A stretch of 32,583 nucleotides of DNA from NCBI GenBank assembly GCA_945869365.1, contig CAMBOW010000009.1:1-32583 (forward strand). The letters run 5' to 3'. Positions 1-6,894 of the stretch are shown one piece after another (positions within the stretch are counted from its first letter, which is position 1; every line of letters begins with the position of its first letter). The notes beneath the pieces were generated by a model. The model searched no databases. It was not told the origin of the DNA and saw nothing but the letters and a program-made list of their open reading frames with translations. This stretch comes from Flavobacterium psychrophilum. Its GTDB lineage: Bacteria > Bacteroidota > Bacteroidia > Flavobacteriales > Flavobacteriaceae. A program made the position numbers and the translations under genes.

Positions 1-308
1 ACGGCATTGACGGGGCTGCATTGGCCACCTTGATTTCGGTATTTATCTACAATACCATCAAATTGATTTTTGTAGTGAAGAAAATGAAGTTATTTCCGTT
101 TACAGTCAACACCTTGAAATCATTTGCCATCATCATTGGCGTATTTTTAGCCTTCTATTTTTGGGATTTTTCGTTTCATCCCATTTTGAACATAATCCTC
201 AAATCTATTTTGATTACGCTGGTCTATGGGTTACTCAACTACAAGCTCAAGATTTCTGAAGATGTTAATGGTGTAGCCGAGACCGTTTTGAGAAAATTAC
301 GGTTATAA
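1..308 (+). CDS. Polysaccharide flippase (Wzx-like), C-terminal fragment
   Basis: This is the 3' end of a gene that begins before the window; the frame is open from base 3, so the TTG at 21 is not the start. The visible ~102 residues begin GIDGAALATLIS, which resembles the late transmembrane segments of oligosaccharide flippases of the polysaccharide biosynthesis family, followed by a basic loop (VVKKMK) and two hydrophobic membrane segments (about residues 40-60 and 63-78). Such proteins move lipid-linked glycans across the inner membrane. The stop codon overlaps the end of convergent uvrA by six bases, and I see no terminator between them. The family call rests on a short stretch and is moderately sure. 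Confidence 0.6.
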   Translation, partial: GIDGAALATLISVFIYNTIKLIFVVKKMKLFPFTVNTLKSFAIIIGVFLAFYFWDFSFHPILNIILKSILITLVYGLLNYKLKISEDVNGVAETVLRKLRL

Positions 309-3092
309 TTTACTTTTCAAATAGCTGCCCGTAACTGATTTCGGATTTTTTGCTACTTCTTCGGGTGTGCCAGTGGCCAATAAATAACCTCCCTCTTCAC
401 CGCCCACAGGTCCCAAATCAATAATGTAATCGGCACATTTAATTAAATCTAAGTTGTGCTCTATGACAATTATGGAGTGTCCTTTATCAATCAATGCATC
501 AAACGAAGCTTTGAGTTTGTTGATGTCGTGAAAATGCAAACCGGTAGAGGGTTCGTCAAACACAAAAAGCGCTTTTTCTTTGGTGTTTCCCTTCACCAAA
601 AAGGACGCCAATTTGATGCGTTGCGCTTCGCCACCCGATAGTGTAGAAGAAGATTGCCCCAATTGCACATAGCCGAGACCTACGTCTTGCAAGGGTTGCA
701 ATTTTTGTACAATTTTGGTTTGTTTGTATGCGCTAAAAAACGCGATGGCTTCATCAACCGTACTCGTTAGAATGTCGTCGATGTTTTTGCCTTCAAATTG
801 TACTTCGAGTACTTCTTTTTTAAAACGTTTGCCGTGGCAGGTTTCACAAGGCAAATGCACGTCGGCCATGAATACCATTTCTACGTTGATGACGCCTTCG
901 CCTTTGCAGCTGTCACAGCGTCCACCATCCACATTAAAAGAGAAATGCTTGGCTTGAAAGCCATTAAGTTTGGATCGTTTTTCTTTGGCAAACAAGTCCC
1001 GGATGTCATCATAGGCCTTAATATAAGTAACCGGATTAGACCGTGAGCTGCGTCCAATGGGGTTTTGGTCTACGTATTCGATGTGGTGTACCTTGTGGTA
1101 AAAGCCTTGTAAATCGGTAAATTGACCGGCTTTTTCGCTCATGCCGTCTATCTTTTTTTGCAAGGCAGGAAATAATATTTTCTTGATTAAGGTACTTTTT
1201 CCACTGCCTGAAACTCCCGTAATTACCGTGAGAACTTCGAGAGGAAATCGTACATCGATATTTTTTAGGTTGTGTTCTCGCGCGCCAATAATGTCGACAT
1301 AGGAAGTCCAACTCCGGCGTTTTTTGGGTACTTCGATGGCTAATTTTCCATTTAAATACTGCGCAGTCAAGGAATTGGCCTTGAGAATTTCGGCAAAATT
1401 ACCTTGCGCCACCAATTCACCACCAAACGAGCCCGCTTCAGGGCCAATGTCTATAATGTGATCGGCGGCTTTCATGATGTCTTCGTCGTGTTCTACTACA
1501 ATTACAGTATTTCCCAAGTCACGCAAGGCCAAGAGTACATGGATGAGTTGCTCCGAATCTTTGGGATGTAAACCAATGCTCGGTTCGTCCAAGATGTACA
1601 TCGAACCCACCAAACTGCTACCCAGGGAAGTGGCTAAATTGATGCGTTGGGATTCTCCACCCGACAAGGTGGCTGAGTTACGATTCAAGGTGAGGTAGGG
1701 CAGTCCCACGTGCAATAAAAACCGCAGTCGATTGGTGATTTCGACTAATAATCGTTTAGCTACCTGAGTATCATAGGAGCTGAGTTGAAGATTTTCAAAG
1801 AAAACCAACACCTGATCAATGGGCATTTCAACCAAATCAACCAAGGTTTTGTCTTGAATTTTCACATACAGTGCTTCTGGACGGAGTCGTTTGCCCTTGC
1901 AGGCAGTACATTTGGTTTTGCCTCTGTAACGCGAAAGCATCACCCGGTTTTGAATCTTGTAGTTTTTATCTTCCAGTTCTTTAAAAAAATCATGTAAGCC
2001 CTGAAAGTGGCTGTTGCCAATCCAAACGAGTTCTTTCTGTTTTTCGGTTAATTCAAAATAAGGCTTGTGTATGGGAAAGTCAAATTTATAGGCCGCATTT
2101 ACCAACTGGTCGCGGTACCAACCCATGCTTTCTCCCCGCCAGGGATAAATGGCATTTTCATAGACAGACAAGGCGGTATTTGGAATTACTAAATCTTCAT
2201 CAATCCCAATGATGCTTCCGTATCCTTCGCAGACCGGACAAGCGCCATATGGATTATTAAAACTAAACAAATGCACGTTGGGCTCAATAAATTCGAGTCC
2301 ATCCAATTCAAAAGCATTGTTAAATTGATGCTTGTTTGGCGTGGAAACCTCTTGCAAAACACAGACTCCTTTCCCTTCAAAAAAGGAGGTTTGTACCGCA
2401 TCAGCCAAGCGATTGTAAAAGCCTTCATCGTCTTTGACTACAATACGGTCAATAATTAGATATAAATCAGCTAGTTTAAAGCTCAGCTCAGGCAATTCAT
2501 CGAGGCGAATGGTTTCTCCTTGGTATAAAATTCTGGCATAGCCTTGTTGCAGTAATACCTTGAGTTTGTCTTCGATTTTTCGGCCTTCTTCCAAGTGAAT
2601 CGGGGCCAAAAGCAACCATCTGCTGTCTAATTCCAGTCCTTTGACGGCTGAAATAACATCGGCCACGGTATCTTTTTTTACTTCTTGGCCCGAAACAGGT
2701 GAGAAGGTTTTTCCGATTCGGGCAAATAATAGTTTAAGGTAATCATAGATCTCGGTTGAGGTTCCTACAGTAGAACGCGCATTGGTGGTGTTTACTTTTT
2801 GTTCAATAGCGATTGCCGGTGCAATTCCTTTGATGTATTCAACCTTGGGTTTGTCCAATCGGCCGAGGAATTGACGAGCATAAGACGATAAACTTTCTAC
2901 GTAGCGGCGCTGCCCTTCGGCATACAAGGTATCAAAGGCCAATGACGATTTCCCCGAGCCAGATAGCCCCGTGATAACGACCAATTTGTTGCGCGGGATG
3001 TCTACATCCAGGCTTTTCAAGTTGTGCACTTGCGCTCCTTTTATTAGGATGTGTGTCTTGGGATTAGGTTGTACTTTATCGACTGCTTTCAT
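303..3092 (-). CDS. uvrA: Excinuclease ABC subunit A (UvrA)
   Basis: UvrA is the DNA damage-recognition ATPase of nucleotide excision repair; it acts as a dimer and loads UvrB. At 929 residues the protein is close to the usual ~940. It has two ABC ATPase halves: Walker A GLSGSGKS (residues 42-49) and GVSGSGKS in the second half, with signatures [12 protein letters not shown] and [12 protein letters not shown]. The second-half zinc module is complete (CDSC...CETC). In the first half CPVC follows FSFNNPYGA, but the CxxC pair that precedes this stretch in E. coli UvrA is replaced by FELDGLEF, so that zinc site is incomplete. The start ATG at 3092 follows a -7-like box at 3122-3129. The gene is transcribed away from the PUL. 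Confidence 0.97.
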   Translation of the reverse strand: MKAVDKVQPNPKTHILIKGAQVHNLKSLDVDIPRNKLVVITGLSGSGKSSLAFDTLYAEGQRRYVESLSSYARQFLGRLDKPKVEYIKGIAPAIAIEQKVNTTNARSTVGTSTEIYDYLKLLFARIGKTFSPVSGQEVKKDTVADVISAVKGLELDSRWLLLAPIHLEEGRKIEDKLKVLLQQGYARILYQGETIRLDELPELSFKLADLYLIIDRIVVKDDEGFYNRLADAVQTSFFEGKGVCVLQEVSTPNKHQFNNAFELDGLEFIEPNVHLFSFNNPYGACPVCEGYGSIIGIDEDLVIPNTALSVYENAIYPWRGESMGWYRDQLVNAAYKFDFPIHKPYFELTEKQKELVWIGNSHFQGLHDFFKELEDKNYKIQNRVMLSRYRGKTKCTACKGKRLRPEALYVKIQDKTLVDLVEMPIDQVLVFFENLQLSSYDTQVAKRLLVEITNRLRFLLHVGLPYLTLNRNSATLSGGESQRINLATSLGSSLVGSMYILDEPSIGLHPKDSEQLIHVLLALRDLGNTVIVVEHDEDIMKAADHIIDIGPEAGSFGGELVAQGNFAEILKANSLTAQYLNGKLAIEVPKKRRSWTSYVDIIGAREHNLKNIDVRFPLEVLTVITGVSGSGKSTLIKKILFPALQKKIDGMSEKAGQFTDLQGFYHKVHHIEYVDQNPIGRSSRSNPVTYIKAYDDIRDLFAKEKRSKLNGFQAKHFSFNVDGGRCDSCKGEGVINVEMVFMADVHLPCETCHGKRFKKEVLEVQFEGKNIDDILTSTVDEAIAFFSAYKQTKIVQKLQPLQDVGLGYVQLGQSSSTLSGGEAQRIKLASFLVKGNTKEKALFVFDEPSTGLHFHDINKLKASFDALIDKGHSIIVIEHNLDLIKCADYIIDLGPVGGEEGGYLLATGTPEEVAKNPKSVTGSYLKSKL

Positions 3093-3121
3093 GTGAAATT
3101 TATCCTTTTGAACAAGGCAGG

Positions 3122-3129
3122 CAAATATA
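3122..3129 (-). promoter_or_regulatory. uvrA promoter -7 box
   Basis: On the minus strand this reads TATATTTG, an exact match to the Bacteroidota -7 consensus TAnnTTTG, 29 bases before the uvrA ATG. I see no clear TTTG -33 element at the expected distance. Confidence 0.5.
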
Positions 3130-3185
3130 GAAAAAGCAGTCTTTATTTGGGTAGATTATTGTACGGGATTCTGCCGAATAAAGTT

Positions 3186-3244
3186 TTGTATAGTTTTTAT
3201 ATACAACGCAATCTCATTTGTGCAATACAGATGGATTACATTTG
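3186..3244 (+). promoter_or_regulatory. PUL promoter with palindromic operator-like site
   Basis: The -7 box TACATTTG is at 3237-3244, 21 bases before the ATG at 3266; a TTTG at 3217-3220 could serve as -33, although the 16-base spacer is short. Upstream, TTGTATA (3186-3192) and TATACAA (3200-3206) form a perfect inverted repeat with a 7-base spacer. The 18-mer TTGTATAGTTTTTATATA (3186-3203) recurs exactly at 4830-4847, at nearly the same distance from the next gene's -7 box (33 versus 34 bases). This fits an activator site near -60. The binding protein is unknown; the SusR-like regulator encoded at 6895 is the obvious candidate. Confidence 0.6.
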
Positions 3245-3265
3245 ATAAAATAAAATTTAGAACTT

Positions 3266-4552
3266 ATGAAAAAAATTGTACAAATAATCGTTTTATTGGT
3301 ATCGGCTTTTACTTGGGCACAAAATGGTCCAATCACTTTTGAACCGGGAGAGCAAGGTGCTGCTTGGGTTTGGAAAGTATTCGAAAACGGAACAAATTAC
3401 CCTTTAGAATTTGTAAGTAATCCTTCTACAACCGGAATAAACACCTCGGCTACTGTTGCCAAAATGACCACACTTGCAGTTGGCGCTCCCTTTGCCGGTG
3501 TAGAAAATCTGCATCCAGGATCGCAACCAGTTCCGGGTCCATCGGCCTTAGGTTCGTATGTGATTACAGCAACCAACTGCACGGTACGCATTATGGTGTA
3601 TAAAACAGTAATCAGTGACGTGGGTATTAAATTTGCATCGGCAACTAATGCGTCTACAGGTGAAATTAAGGTGGCCAATACCCAAGTAAATCAATGGGAA
3701 GAATTGGTTTTTGATTTTTCAAGCCGCATCGGAGAGACCAATGACCAATTGATTATTTTCCCTGATTTTCAAGCCAGAACTTCTGATAATTTATGTTATT
3801 TTGATCAAATTTCCTTCGGGCCAGAAATTGTAAAACCCGAATTGCCACTTGATTTTGAAGTTGCTGGTTTAGATTACAATTTCACCAATTTTGGTAACAC
3901 AGACACGTCTGTAATTAATAATCCCTATCCGTTGGGCATCAATACATCGGCTCATGCCGGAATTTTGATAAAGAACAATGGTCCGGAATGGTCGGGTGCT
4001 TTTATTGAATTGGGTACAGCGATCAATTTTTCAGCTTCACAAACCTTTAAAATGAAAGTGTTTGCACCCCAAGTGGGCAGCGTGGTAAAATTGAAGTTAG
4101 AAAATTTAACTAACGTTGCATTCAATGTTGAAGTTGACGCAACAACCACAGTGGCAAATGATTGGCAGGAATTGTCCTTTACTTTTCCGGGAATCAATTC
4201 GGCTAATAACTACAAAAGAGTCGTGGTGTTTTTTAATTTTGGGGTAATTGGAACGGGTGAATACTATTTGTTTGATGACATTCGATTGGATTTGCCATTT
4301 AGTACGGCAACCAATGAAATGCCATCTCTGGTAGTTTCACCAAATCCTGCAACCGATAGTGTACATGTAAAAATGAGCAATACGATGCAAAAAATAACAA
4401 TCTATTCAACAATAGGTCAGGTGGTATATGAAGAAAATGTGTCCGGAATGCAGGCTGATTTCTCAATTGCAAACCTAAACAATGGCCTTTATGTATTGGT
4501 TGTTCAAACACAAGATGGTAAATCTGCTACATCCAAGTTGATTAAGAGATAA
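3266..4552 (+). CDS. T9SS-exported protein with two jelly-roll-like modules
   Basis: The 428-residue precursor starts with a Sec signal peptide ending ...FTWAQ (about residue 19). Two similar modules follow, about residues 22-190 and 193-350. Each opens with a FEPGE/FEVAG-like strand, carries a GINTSA motif (both copies) and ends in a FDQISFG/FDDIRLD-like strand, as in beta-sandwich carbohydrate-binding modules. The last ~75 residues, from VVSPNPATD to SKLIKR, are a type A T9SS sorting domain, so the protein should be exported across the outer membrane and then surface-attached or released. There is no catalytic motif. Position at the edge of a beta-glucan PUL suggests glycan binding, which is inferred. 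The gene is monocistronic, with its own promoter and a strong terminator. Confidence 0.85.
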   Translation: MKKIVQIIVLLVSAFTWAQNGPITFEPGEQGAAWVWKVFENGTNYPLEFVSNPSTTGINTSATVAKMTTLAVGAPFAGVENLHPGSQPVPGPSALGSYVITATNCTVRIMVYKTVISDVGIKFASATNASTGEIKVANTQVNQWEELVFDFSSRIGETNDQLIIFPDFQARTSDNLCYFDQISFGPEIVKPELPLDFEVAGLDYNFTNFGNTDTSVINNPYPLGINTSAHAGILIKNNGPEWSGAFIELGTAINFSASQTFKMKVFAPQVGSVVKLKLENLTNVAFNVEVDATTTVANDWQELSFTFPGINSANNYKRVVVFFNFGVIGTGEYYLFDDIRLDLPFSTATNEMPSLVVSPNPATDSVHVKMSNTMQKITIYSTIGQVVYEENVSGMQADFSIANLNNGLYVLVVQTQDGKSATSKLIKR

Positions 4553-4575
4553 ATGTATAAGTACTACAAGTTTTT

Positions 4576-4604
4576 AAAAGCACGTTTGTTTAACGTGCTT
4601 TTTT
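4576..4604 (+). terminator. Rho-independent terminator
   Basis: A 10-bp perfect stem, AAAAGCACGT (4576-4585) with ACGTGCTTTT (4593-4602), has a 7-base loop and runs into Ts. It closes the 428-aa gene. Its first 13 bases (AAAAGCACGTTTG) are identical to those of the terminator at 6826. Confidence 0.9.
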
Positions 4605-4911
4605 ATTATTATAGTTTTCAATTAACCATAAACAAAATAAATAAGCGCTTCATGAACTCTTGTATAGCTTGCGCTACTCGCAAACGAAATAGTATACTAC
4701 AACACTACCACAACATTATTATTGATTCATAGCTAAACTATATGCGTCAAACGGCTGTTAAATGTTTCTTATCAGTTTGATATTCAATATGTTTTTACTT
4801 TATTTGCTTTAAGGTTTTGCAAATAGAAGTTGTATAGTTTTTATATAGCTACTGCTCACTACATCGTTTGCATTCCTGTTGTACATTTGAACAAATCAAA
4901 AATTTAATAAG
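4605..4911 (+). promoter_or_regulatory. Long regulatory intergenic region before the 627-aa gene
   Basis: This ~300-base AT-rich region holds no credible gene. It contains TTGTATAG at 4660-4667, a small inverted repeat TTGCG-CTACT-CGCAA at 4669-4683, and two direct copies of AC(T/C)ACAACA at 4696-4704 and 4707-4715. The start points of those two copies are 11 bases apart, about one helical turn. The 18-base element and -7 box of the proximal promoter are annotated separately. The density of repeated words suggests an operator region. Confidence 0.5.
4830..4889 (+). promoter_or_regulatory. PUL promoter with shared 18-bp element
   Basis: The -7 box TACATTTG at 4882-4889 lies 22 bases before the ATG at 4912. 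There is no TTTG at the normal -33 distance. The 18-mer TTGTATAGTTTTTATATA at 4830-4847 is identical to that upstream of the 3266 gene and sits 34 bases before the -7 box. In this copy the right arm of the palindrome is degenerate (TATAGCT instead of TATACAA). The missing -33 box with a conserved upstream site points to activator-dependent transcription (inference). Confidence 0.6.
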
Positions 4912-6795
4912 ATGAAAAAAACTTTACAATTAGTTGCCATATTGTTTTGCTCCTTTGCGGGTATTCAAAATGGAATTGCTCAAAATTCAGTTTCTGTAAA
5001 CGGAGCTGATTTGTGGACGGGCTATGCCAATGTCTTTTTAACTGATGGAACCACGTTTCAGTTTGGAAGTGGTTGGGGATTGGCCGATATGAAATCGGTG
5101 GTCAATGCAGGAGCCAACACGGTTACTTTGTATCCAAACTACAACACCTACAATGCCGCTGATCCGTATTGGTCAAGTGGAGCTGTTGGAAATAAAATAT
5201 TTGAAGGAAACACCTTTGTAGAAAACAATACACTTGCAGGACAAGTGCTAACTTTTACGGGTAATGTAACGAGCAACACCTTAAACTCAGCCTATACAGC
5301 GGTAGCATTTATTAAAGGATTAAACCCTGCGACGGGATATTCTACTGATGTGTTTGTTTCTGCCCCTTTAGTTGCTGGACAACCGTTTAGCATTACAACT
5401 GACGCTGCAATACCTGCTGGTTTAGTGGTACAATATGGTTTTACAGTTAAAGGGCTAAACGCTAATCCTGCCCAAGAAGTTGCATTAGGAAATGTTGTAG
5501 TTGCAGGAAATGCAGTTACTCCACAAGAACCACTTACTGCTGCCCCAACCCCAACTCGTCCAGCTGCCAATGTAGTTTCGATGTTTAGTAATGCGTATAC
5601 CAACGTAACAGTAGATACTTGGAGAACCGATTGGTCTAACGCTATCTTGACCGATATGCAAATTGCAGGTAACGACACCAAAAAATACTCAGCTTTGAGT
5701 TTTGTAGGAGTAGAAGCAACTTCTACCCCAATCAACGCGACAGCAATGACTACTTTTCACTTGGATGCTTGGACGCCAAACATGACCGCTTTCCGTGTGA
5801 AATTGGTTGATTTTGGCGCTGATGGAGCTTTTGCTGGTGGAGACGACGTAGAACACGAAATTACCTATGTACCTACTTTGAATGGATGGAATAGCTATGA
5901 AATCCCGTTGGCTGATTTTGGTGGATTAACAACAAGAGGTCATATTGCACAATTAATTTTCTCAGGTTTGCCTGATGCTGCTGGAGTTGTTTATATCGAC
6001 AACGTATACTTTCACAACGTACCTACATCAAATCCAAATGAGCCAATGACGGCTGCACCAACACCAACTCGTCCGGCTGCCAATGTAATTTCTATGTTTA
6101 GTAATGCCTACACCAATGTAGCGGTAGATACTTGGAGAACCGTTTGGTCTTCGGCTAACTTAACTGACTTGCAAATTGCAGGGAACGATACTAAAAAATA
6201 CTCTGCGTTAAATTTTGTAGGTGTTGAAACAGTAACCAGCCAAATCAATGCTACCAATATGCAGTATTTTCACGTGGATGCTTGGACACCAAACATGACT
6301 ACGTTCCGTATTAAATTGGTTGATTTTGGTGCAAATGGTGTGTATCAAGGTACGCCAAACGATGATTCAGAATTTGAGTTGTCTTACACACCAGTTTTGA
6401 ACGAGTGGAACGGATACGACATTCCATTGTCTAGCTTTACAGGTTTAACTTCTAGAGCGCACATCGCGCAACTAATTTTCTCAGGAAATCCAGCTGGAGC
6501 AGGAACCGTATTTGTTGATAATGTTTATTTCAGCAACACACCATTGGCTTCTACTTCATTCAATTTAGCTGAAGTAAAAATGTTCCCAAATCCAAGTTCA
6601 CAGACAGTAACTATTACTGCTAAAAATGCAATGGAATCTGTTTCAATTTATTCATTAATTGGTCAAGAAATTAAACAATTTCACCCGAATGCAGATTCAG
6701 TAGTACTTGATATCGCTGATTTACAAGCTGGTGTATATGTTGTTAAAGTAACTGCTCAAGGAGCAACAGCTACTTCTAGATTAGTTAAAAAATAA
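4912..6795 (+). CDS. T9SS-exported protein with two repeated putative glycan-binding modules
   Basis: The 627-residue precursor has a signal peptide (cleavage near IAQ, about residue 24), then an unassigned N-terminal domain (about 25-203) opening with SVNGADLWTGYANVF. Two tandem copies of a ~163-residue module follow, at 207-369 and 378-542. Both contain AAPTPTRPAANV, DTWRT, KKYSAL, DAWTPNM and HIAQLIFSG. The C terminus (about 550-627, with FPNPSS and SRLVKK) is a type A T9SS sorting domain. The same module ends the SusE/F-position lipoprotein at 14535-15629, so binding of the PUL's target glycan is a reasonable inference. No catalytic residues are recognisable. The gene is flanked by its own promoter and terminator. 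Confidence 0.85.
   Translation: MKKTLQLVAILFCSFAGIQNGIAQNSVSVNGADLWTGYANVFLTDGTTFQFGSGWGLADMKSVVNAGANTVTLYPNYNTYNAADPYWSSGAVGNKIFEGNTFVENNTLAGQVLTFTGNVTSNTLNSAYTAVAFIKGLNPATGYSTDVFVSAPLVAGQPFSITTDAAIPAGLVVQYGFTVKGLNANPAQEVALGNVVVAGNAVTPQEPLTAAPTPTRPAANVVSMFSNAYTNVTVDTWRTDWSNAILTDMQIAGNDTKKYSALSFVGVEATSTPINATAMTTFHLDAWTPNMTAFRVKLVDFGADGAFAGGDDVEHEITYVPTLNGWNSYEIPLADFGGLTTRGHIAQLIFSGLPDAAGVVYIDNVYFHNVPTSNPNEPMTAAPTPTRPAANVISMFSNAYTNVAVDTWRTVWSSANLTDLQIAGNDTKKYSALNFVGVETVTSQINATNMQYFHVDAWTPNMTTFRIKLVDFGANGVYQGTPNDDSEFELSYTPVLNEWNGYDIPLSSFTGLTSRAHIAQLIFSGNPAGAGTVFVDNVYFSNTPLASTSFNLAEVKMFPNPSSQTVTITAKNAMESVSIYSLIGQEIKQFHPNADSVVLDIADLQAGVYVVKVTAQGATATSRLVKK
5521..6540 (+). repeat. Internal tandem duplication of the ~163-residue module
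   Basis: Unit 1 (about 5530-6018) and unit 2 (about 6043-6537) are direct repeats within the coding sequence, joined by a ~25-base linker. Similarity is visible in the DNA as well: both units contain ATGTTTAGTAATGC and long near-identical runs around the CCAACTCGTCC segment. Unit 2 has a short insertion where unit 1 reads AGGDDVEHE (TPNDDSEFE in unit 2). A third copy, diverged in DNA but clear in protein, is at about 15138-15626. Confidence 0.85.
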
Positions 6796-6825
6796 AGAAT
6801 ACTCCAAAATACAGTTAATTTGATG

Positions 6826-6858
6826 AAAAGCACGTTTGATAAAAGCGTGCTTTTTTTT
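6826..6858 (+). terminator. Rho-independent terminator before the regulator gene
   Basis: A 9-bp stem, AAAAGCACG (6826-6834) with CGTGCTTTT (6846-6854), has an 11-base loop and is followed by a run of eight Ts. It ends the 627-aa gene transcript and lies 36 bases upstream of the regulator ATG. It excludes the open frame beginning at 6820 as a true start. Confidence 0.88.
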
Positions 6859-6894
6859 CACAATAAGTGTATCTTACCTAAGAAATTTAAAACA

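Noticed and set aside
4652..4732. A 26-codon ATG frame inside the long intergenic region, possible leader peptide
   Set aside because: It spans the repeated operator-like words, has no coding character and ends ~180 bases before the next gene; the repeats explain the sequence better.
5292..5735. 147-aa open frame opposite the 627-aa T9SS protein
   Set aside because: Shadow of a Thr/Ala/Asn-rich coding sequence; no signal peptide, promoter or domain.
5521..6540. CRISPR-like or mobile-element repeats
   Set aside because: The repeats are two ~490-base in-frame protein modules with no short repeat-spacer pattern, and no transposase or terminal inverted repeats are present anywhere in the window.
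6820..6894. Upstream in-frame start for the regulator (TTG at 6820 or ATG at 6823)
   Set aside because: These codons overlap the terminator stem and T run and would place 25 residues before a clean signal peptide that begins at 6895.
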